In this document: positions 60,340-64,000 of the stretch, piece by piece | How the letters are laid out: every line of letters begins with the position of its first letter | Numbering within the stretch: the stretch's first letter is position 1 | From: Aphelenchoides besseyi | Taxonomy: Eukaryota; Nematoda; Chromadorea; Rhabditida; Aphelenchoididae | DNA length: 64,000 bases | Direction: 5' to 3' | Assembly (NCBI GenBank): GCA_024699855.1 | Contig: JAMPIQ010000001.1 | Location: forward strand, 4,898,001-4,962,000 | Program-made: the position numbers and the translations under genes | Notes under the pieces: generated by a model | What the model saw: only the letters and a program-made list of their open reading frames with translations | What the model was told of the DNA's origin: nothing | Databases searched by the model: none

Positions 60340-61907
60340 ATGGCAACATTGAGTGTTGACGAGAAGTCCAAAGAACACACCGCCGGTCCTTCAACGATCG
60401 TTCAACATGAGACAAAAGAGAAGTCGAATGCCAGTGGTTTGTTCAAAAAACACTCGACCAATCCAAGCCCGTTACGTAATCGCAAATCGACGATCACTTC
60501 GAGTAAGTTGGTAGAACCGATTGAACCACATAGTCGAGTGGAAAGAATTGCGGGTTCGGTCTCAGCCAAGACACGATTGCGATCGTATTGATTCGAATTG
60601 TGCGCGATACGAGACCTAAAATAACGAATGATCTTTAACAAAACTTTTCGATCAAAACGAAAGATCAAAAATGTAGTTGAAAGATCAACATTTTGACTCA
60701 AATTTAAGTTACAACTCACGCACTTCAGACTGCGTGATGATTCGTCAAAACTGTTTAATCTCCACCGCGTATAAAAATTCGACTGCAACCGATTTGTATT
60801 GCAGGAGAAGAACTTACCGATTCCGTTACGTCGATTCCCGAAAGAAGCGAGAAAGACGAACGAAAACATTCGTTCCTGAATTTGTTCACACGAAAACATC
60901 CACCAACATCGCTGGAGAATTTGACTGGCAAAGTAAGTTCGAGTATTAGGGGCATTAGGTTCGAAATTCAAATGAGTATGTTCATTAATTATGATCATAC
61001 CCACAAAGCTTGCAGCTGTCCGCTGTAGACTGCGAATAATTAGGCTCATTATACGAAGGAAACGAGAGAAAAAAAAAACGTTTGGTTTGCAAAACCTCCC
61101 GTCAATGTGGTTCAAAATAGACTCATAAGCGCTTAGTATATGAAGAAGCAATGAAATTATTCGTTTCAGAGCGGAGCACGTCGTCGAGATTCATCGACCG
61201 GAACACCAATCTCTCTGGATTTTCTACATCGCCTTTCATTTCACACGAGCAGTCACTCGCCATCAACACCGCAAAGGTAAGACAAACAAGTGAGCCTTGT
61301 CAGTTTGAAGTTTAGCAATTCTCTGGCCCAGATGGAAGAAGGCACATTGTCACGACCTGTCGATCATTTGTTTCCGCTAAAAGAAATGGACGCTCTCGAA
61401 GAAAACGCCAATCGACTTCCGACTCAACCAGATCAACTATGGAGTGAGCCGGCAACCAACACTTCAGTGGAAATGGACGAGCCACCAGTTGAAATTCACG
61501 TATCCGAACCGCCATCATCTCACAATCAATCACCACAAAGACGTGCATTGGATGAAGCGTTGCATGAACGTGAACAAGTTCAACAAGCCCTTGAAAAGTG
61601 TTTGGAAGATTTTCGTGAGGGAAAAATGCGGTCGTGTATGTTGTTGCAAATGAGGTCTTTAATTTTGGTCTTTCAGTGGCAAACGATCAAGTAATACAGT
61701 TGAGAAAGATGCATGAAAACCAACTGAGTTTAACTCTGCTTCACCAAGAAATCTTGCGAATGGACGATCCCCTTATGTAAGAATTCGAACTTTTGCCATT
61801 CGGTCACCTTTCAATTTAGGGAAGATCCACAAATTGATTATTGTTTCGCTAAGATTGCCGATAAATTGACTGAATTGCACAAACAAATGCAAGTGGAAAC
61901 TAATTGA
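60340..61907 (+). CDS. CCDC28-like coiled-coil protein
   Basis: Six exons: 60340-60502, 60805-60932, 61170-61276, 61316-61635, 61677-61776 and 61820-61907; 301 aa. The N-terminal half is Ser/Thr-rich and probably disordered (KKHSTNPSPLRNRKST, RKHSFLNLFTRKHPPTS). The C-terminal third has LEKCLEDFREGKMRSLAND and VIQLRKMHENQLSLTLLHQ, resembling the conserved block of CCDC28A/B, whose members associate with centrosomes and TOR complex 2. That relation is suggestive only. Introns 1 and 2 (302 and 237 bp) are long for this window, so an exon may be missed. A 249-codon antisense frame overlaps the first two introns. Confidence 0.6.
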
Positions 61908-62080
61908 AGAGTTACTTAAGTTTCGATTTTAGGGATGAATTCTCAGAAGTGACCGTCGGTTAAAGCGACAATTAGTTATGGAATGTGTTTTTCACTATTA
62001 ATAGACCCTATTCTTATCTAAAAGAACTTAAGAATGACGCGTTTTAATTTCGCAAGTGCAATCGAAAAAGCGATTGGAGG

Positions 62081-63318
62081 TCAAACCGAAAAGTTACCAT
62101 ATTGATTGCCTGATCGAATTGAACCGGAAGTCGAACGGCCAGTACGTGCACTTGTAAATGAATGGGACTGCGAAATAAAACTTACCAATCGATTGATTGT
62201 AAACTTACTGGGAGAGTTGAATCAAGTGACAAACAGCTGGCGCTTGTTTCTGTTTGTGTGGCACTCAATTGAAGTGTCGATCCTACCGCTACTGGTGCCG
62301 TAGTGGATGGACGAAGTGCATCGATTTGACGAACAACATCCAAAATAATCGTTCGAAGACTTGCTGATTCAGCGCGTAGTTTCTCTTCTTTAGCATCTTT
62401 GTCCACAATTTCTTGCGACACTTGACAAGCAGCAGTTGCTATAACAACAAAGCAGAAAAACTTGCATGCAAAATAGAAAACAACCCTAAACTATTTTTTG
62501 GATTTAATTTTTAATGTCTATACTTACATTGAGACTCCAAACCACGAGCTCATTTCATCCAATAGCACATTGCTGAACAACCAATCGAAAGCTACAACGT
62601 GCTTAATCAGAACACTAAAATCGACTTATCAATAAATTAACTTATTGTTCTTTTACGTAAGGTTGCCTTCCGACAAATGAATCATAACCGTCAGAACGTT
62701 AAACTGGAAGATCGCAAGTACCGATTCGATTGCACACGGAATCCAAATAAACCAAACGGATAGTCCATCCAACTTTGCAAAGATTGCAATCAACACCAAC
62801 GCCAATTCACAGCCACCACCTAGATACGCCCAACTTCCGGGCGTTTCGTAACTCATCGTGCGAATAAACCAAAAACCAGTGAACAAAATGAGAAACAGTT
62901 GAATCAAGTTCTACAATTCACCGATTAGTTGTTCCTTCTTCAGACTTACAAACGCAGAAATGGCTCCCGGTATATTAAAAAGCGGTACAGTGTAAGGATC
63001 CAGTTGCAAAACGCGATGCAACTCGGCGACGACTTCGGTTTGCTGAGCTACCACTTCGTTCAATTGAGTTTCAAGATGAGTCAGTTCTTGGGATGCAGCA
63101 ATGAATTGAGCGTCTGCGAAATCGCCATAATTGGATGCATCAGTTTGAGTTGCCGAAACTAGAAATACTCGTAAATGATTGTACTACGAAGATAAACCTG
63201 AGAGTTCCGAATTTGAACAGACAGTTGAAGCTGAGAGTTGAGTCGACACTGGTAAAATGGAACTACTTGAACAAGTGCAGTGAAGAAGAACCGGTTGAGG
63301 TTCCTTTGCTTGCACCAT
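62081..63318 (-). CDS. Multi-pass membrane protein with two TQT motifs, unknown
   Basis: Six exons: 63198-63318, 62950-63158, 62657-62910, 62528-62614, 62209-62485 and 62081-62167; 344 aa. The N-terminal third is cytosolic-looking with a coiled coil (ELTHLETQLNEVVAQQTEV). About four hydrophobic segments follow (NLIQLFLILFTGFWFI; AYLGGGCELALVLIAIF; FIWIPCAIESVLAIF; FYFACKFFCFVVIA). A second short coiled coil follows (EEKLRAESASLRTI). The motif SATQTD (about 42-47) recurs as SATQTE (about 298-303), matching the TQT core of dynein light chain LC8 ligands. The phase-correct fifth exon starts at 62485; an alternative acceptor near 62438 would end the protein early. The start is uncertain, since a donor-like site lies upstream. 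Family unknown. Confidence 0.65.
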
Positions 63319-64000
63319 TACTTCGACTGGCACTCACGATGAAGTCGATCGAGAACAAAACGGCCCTTCAAGTTTACTCAATGGCCAAAAGTAAAAGTGG
63401 AATCCAAAGAAAAAACACAAACGAATTTTTTATGCAAATGTTATCGATTCTATGATCTTTGGGTCAAGTTCATTTAAGTACATCAATCGATCATAAACCA
63501 TCTTATTGCCATGGGCAGATTTTATTTGTAGAGATCTTTTTGGCATCATTATTTTACCGTAAGAACTGGATGACAAAGAACAATTAATGGAAGACGAGCA
63601 AATTCATTTGAACTACGGTGTTTCGATCTTATTTACCGCAAATCATTTGACCTCTTCGACGCTCATTATCTCGTTCGAAACGACGTCGTTTAACGTTCGA
63701 AGGCCAATCGATTGCTCTCGATGTGAATTGCAAATTTGCTCTCGACTATTCGCACCTTCGCAATTAATGTTAATAGTCGTGATCCATTTGTTTTTGCTCA
63801 CGATAGAGTGATTCAACGGCTGCGTCTTCAGTCTACTGTATGAGCTAAAATAAGGTTTCTGTAAACAGAAAACTGCGAGCTCCTATTTACGTGTTACTTG
63901 TCGTGTTCTTAACTTATACATTCGTTCGGACGAACGAGTGTGCATTCCGACCAGTCTATACATAACCGTTCTTACTCACTTGTTGTGATGTGAGAATAAT
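63319..64000. other. Right window edge, no resolved gene
   Basis: Frames at 63587-63811 and elsewhere have no supporting features. A gene may begin beyond the window. Confidence 0.4.

Noticed and set aside
62209..62438. Alternative acceptor giving an early stop in the multi-pass membrane protein
   Set aside because: The acceptor at 62485/62486 keeps the frame and adds a membrane helix, coiled coil and the second TQT motif.

Overview
This is a nuclear genome fragment from a nematode. Coding exons are interrupted by very short introns, mostly 38-48 bp and with a minimum near 35 bp, whose acceptors end in TTTNAG. Several start codons lie only a few bases after an unpaired acceptor, as expected with spliced-leader trans-splicing. 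The gene content fits: tandem MSP domains, a nematode-type seven-helix receptor, a RIG-I/DRH helicase, a Wnt and a cathepsin B. No virus, plasmid, insertion sequence, CRISPR array or rRNA/tRNA gene was recognised. I spliced the genes by hand, checking intron phase and family motifs, and the exon coordinates are in the entries.

Layout. 0-9.7 kb: a partial double-MSP protein, two tandem LAPTM-like four-helix membrane proteins, a 2.5 kb empty stretch, a small two-helix protein, a cathepsin B with a 13-nt exon, and a novel secreted protein. 9.7-14.1 kb: mostly non-coding, with two stretches of unresolved minus-strand exons. 14.1-20.5 kb: a GPAT3/4-type acyltransferase, a novel secreted protein, a coiled-coil protein, a closely spaced pair of small membrane-protein genes that looks like an operon, and a glyoxylate/hydroxypyruvate reductase. 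21.1-27.9 kb: a complete RIG-I-like helicase (DRH family) and a Wnt. 29.6-40.6 kb: a disordered protein with LC8-like motifs, an MMD/PAQR receptor, a tyrosyl-tRNA synthetase with an internal duplication, GINS subunit Psf3 and a seven-helix receptor.

40.7-64 kb: a DDX3/Vasa-type DEAD-box helicase, a MAM-domain secreted protein, signal peptidase subunit 3, isopentenyl diphosphate isomerase, the decapping scaffold EDC4, RNA polymerase subunit Rpb12, a CIN85/CD2AP-type SH3 adaptor, a CCDC28-like protein and a novel membrane protein with two TQT motifs.

The genes mix housekeeping work (translation, replication, transcription, lipid synthesis, secretion, mRNA decay) with signalling, proteolysis and RNA-based defence. 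The most notable points are the TyrRS pseudo-dimer with a decayed second half, the full RIG-I-like helicase whose zinc domain is completed across a GC-AG intron, three GC-AG introns in all, a catalytic-cysteine micro-exon in cathepsin B, and a start codon probably split by an intron in the isomerase gene.
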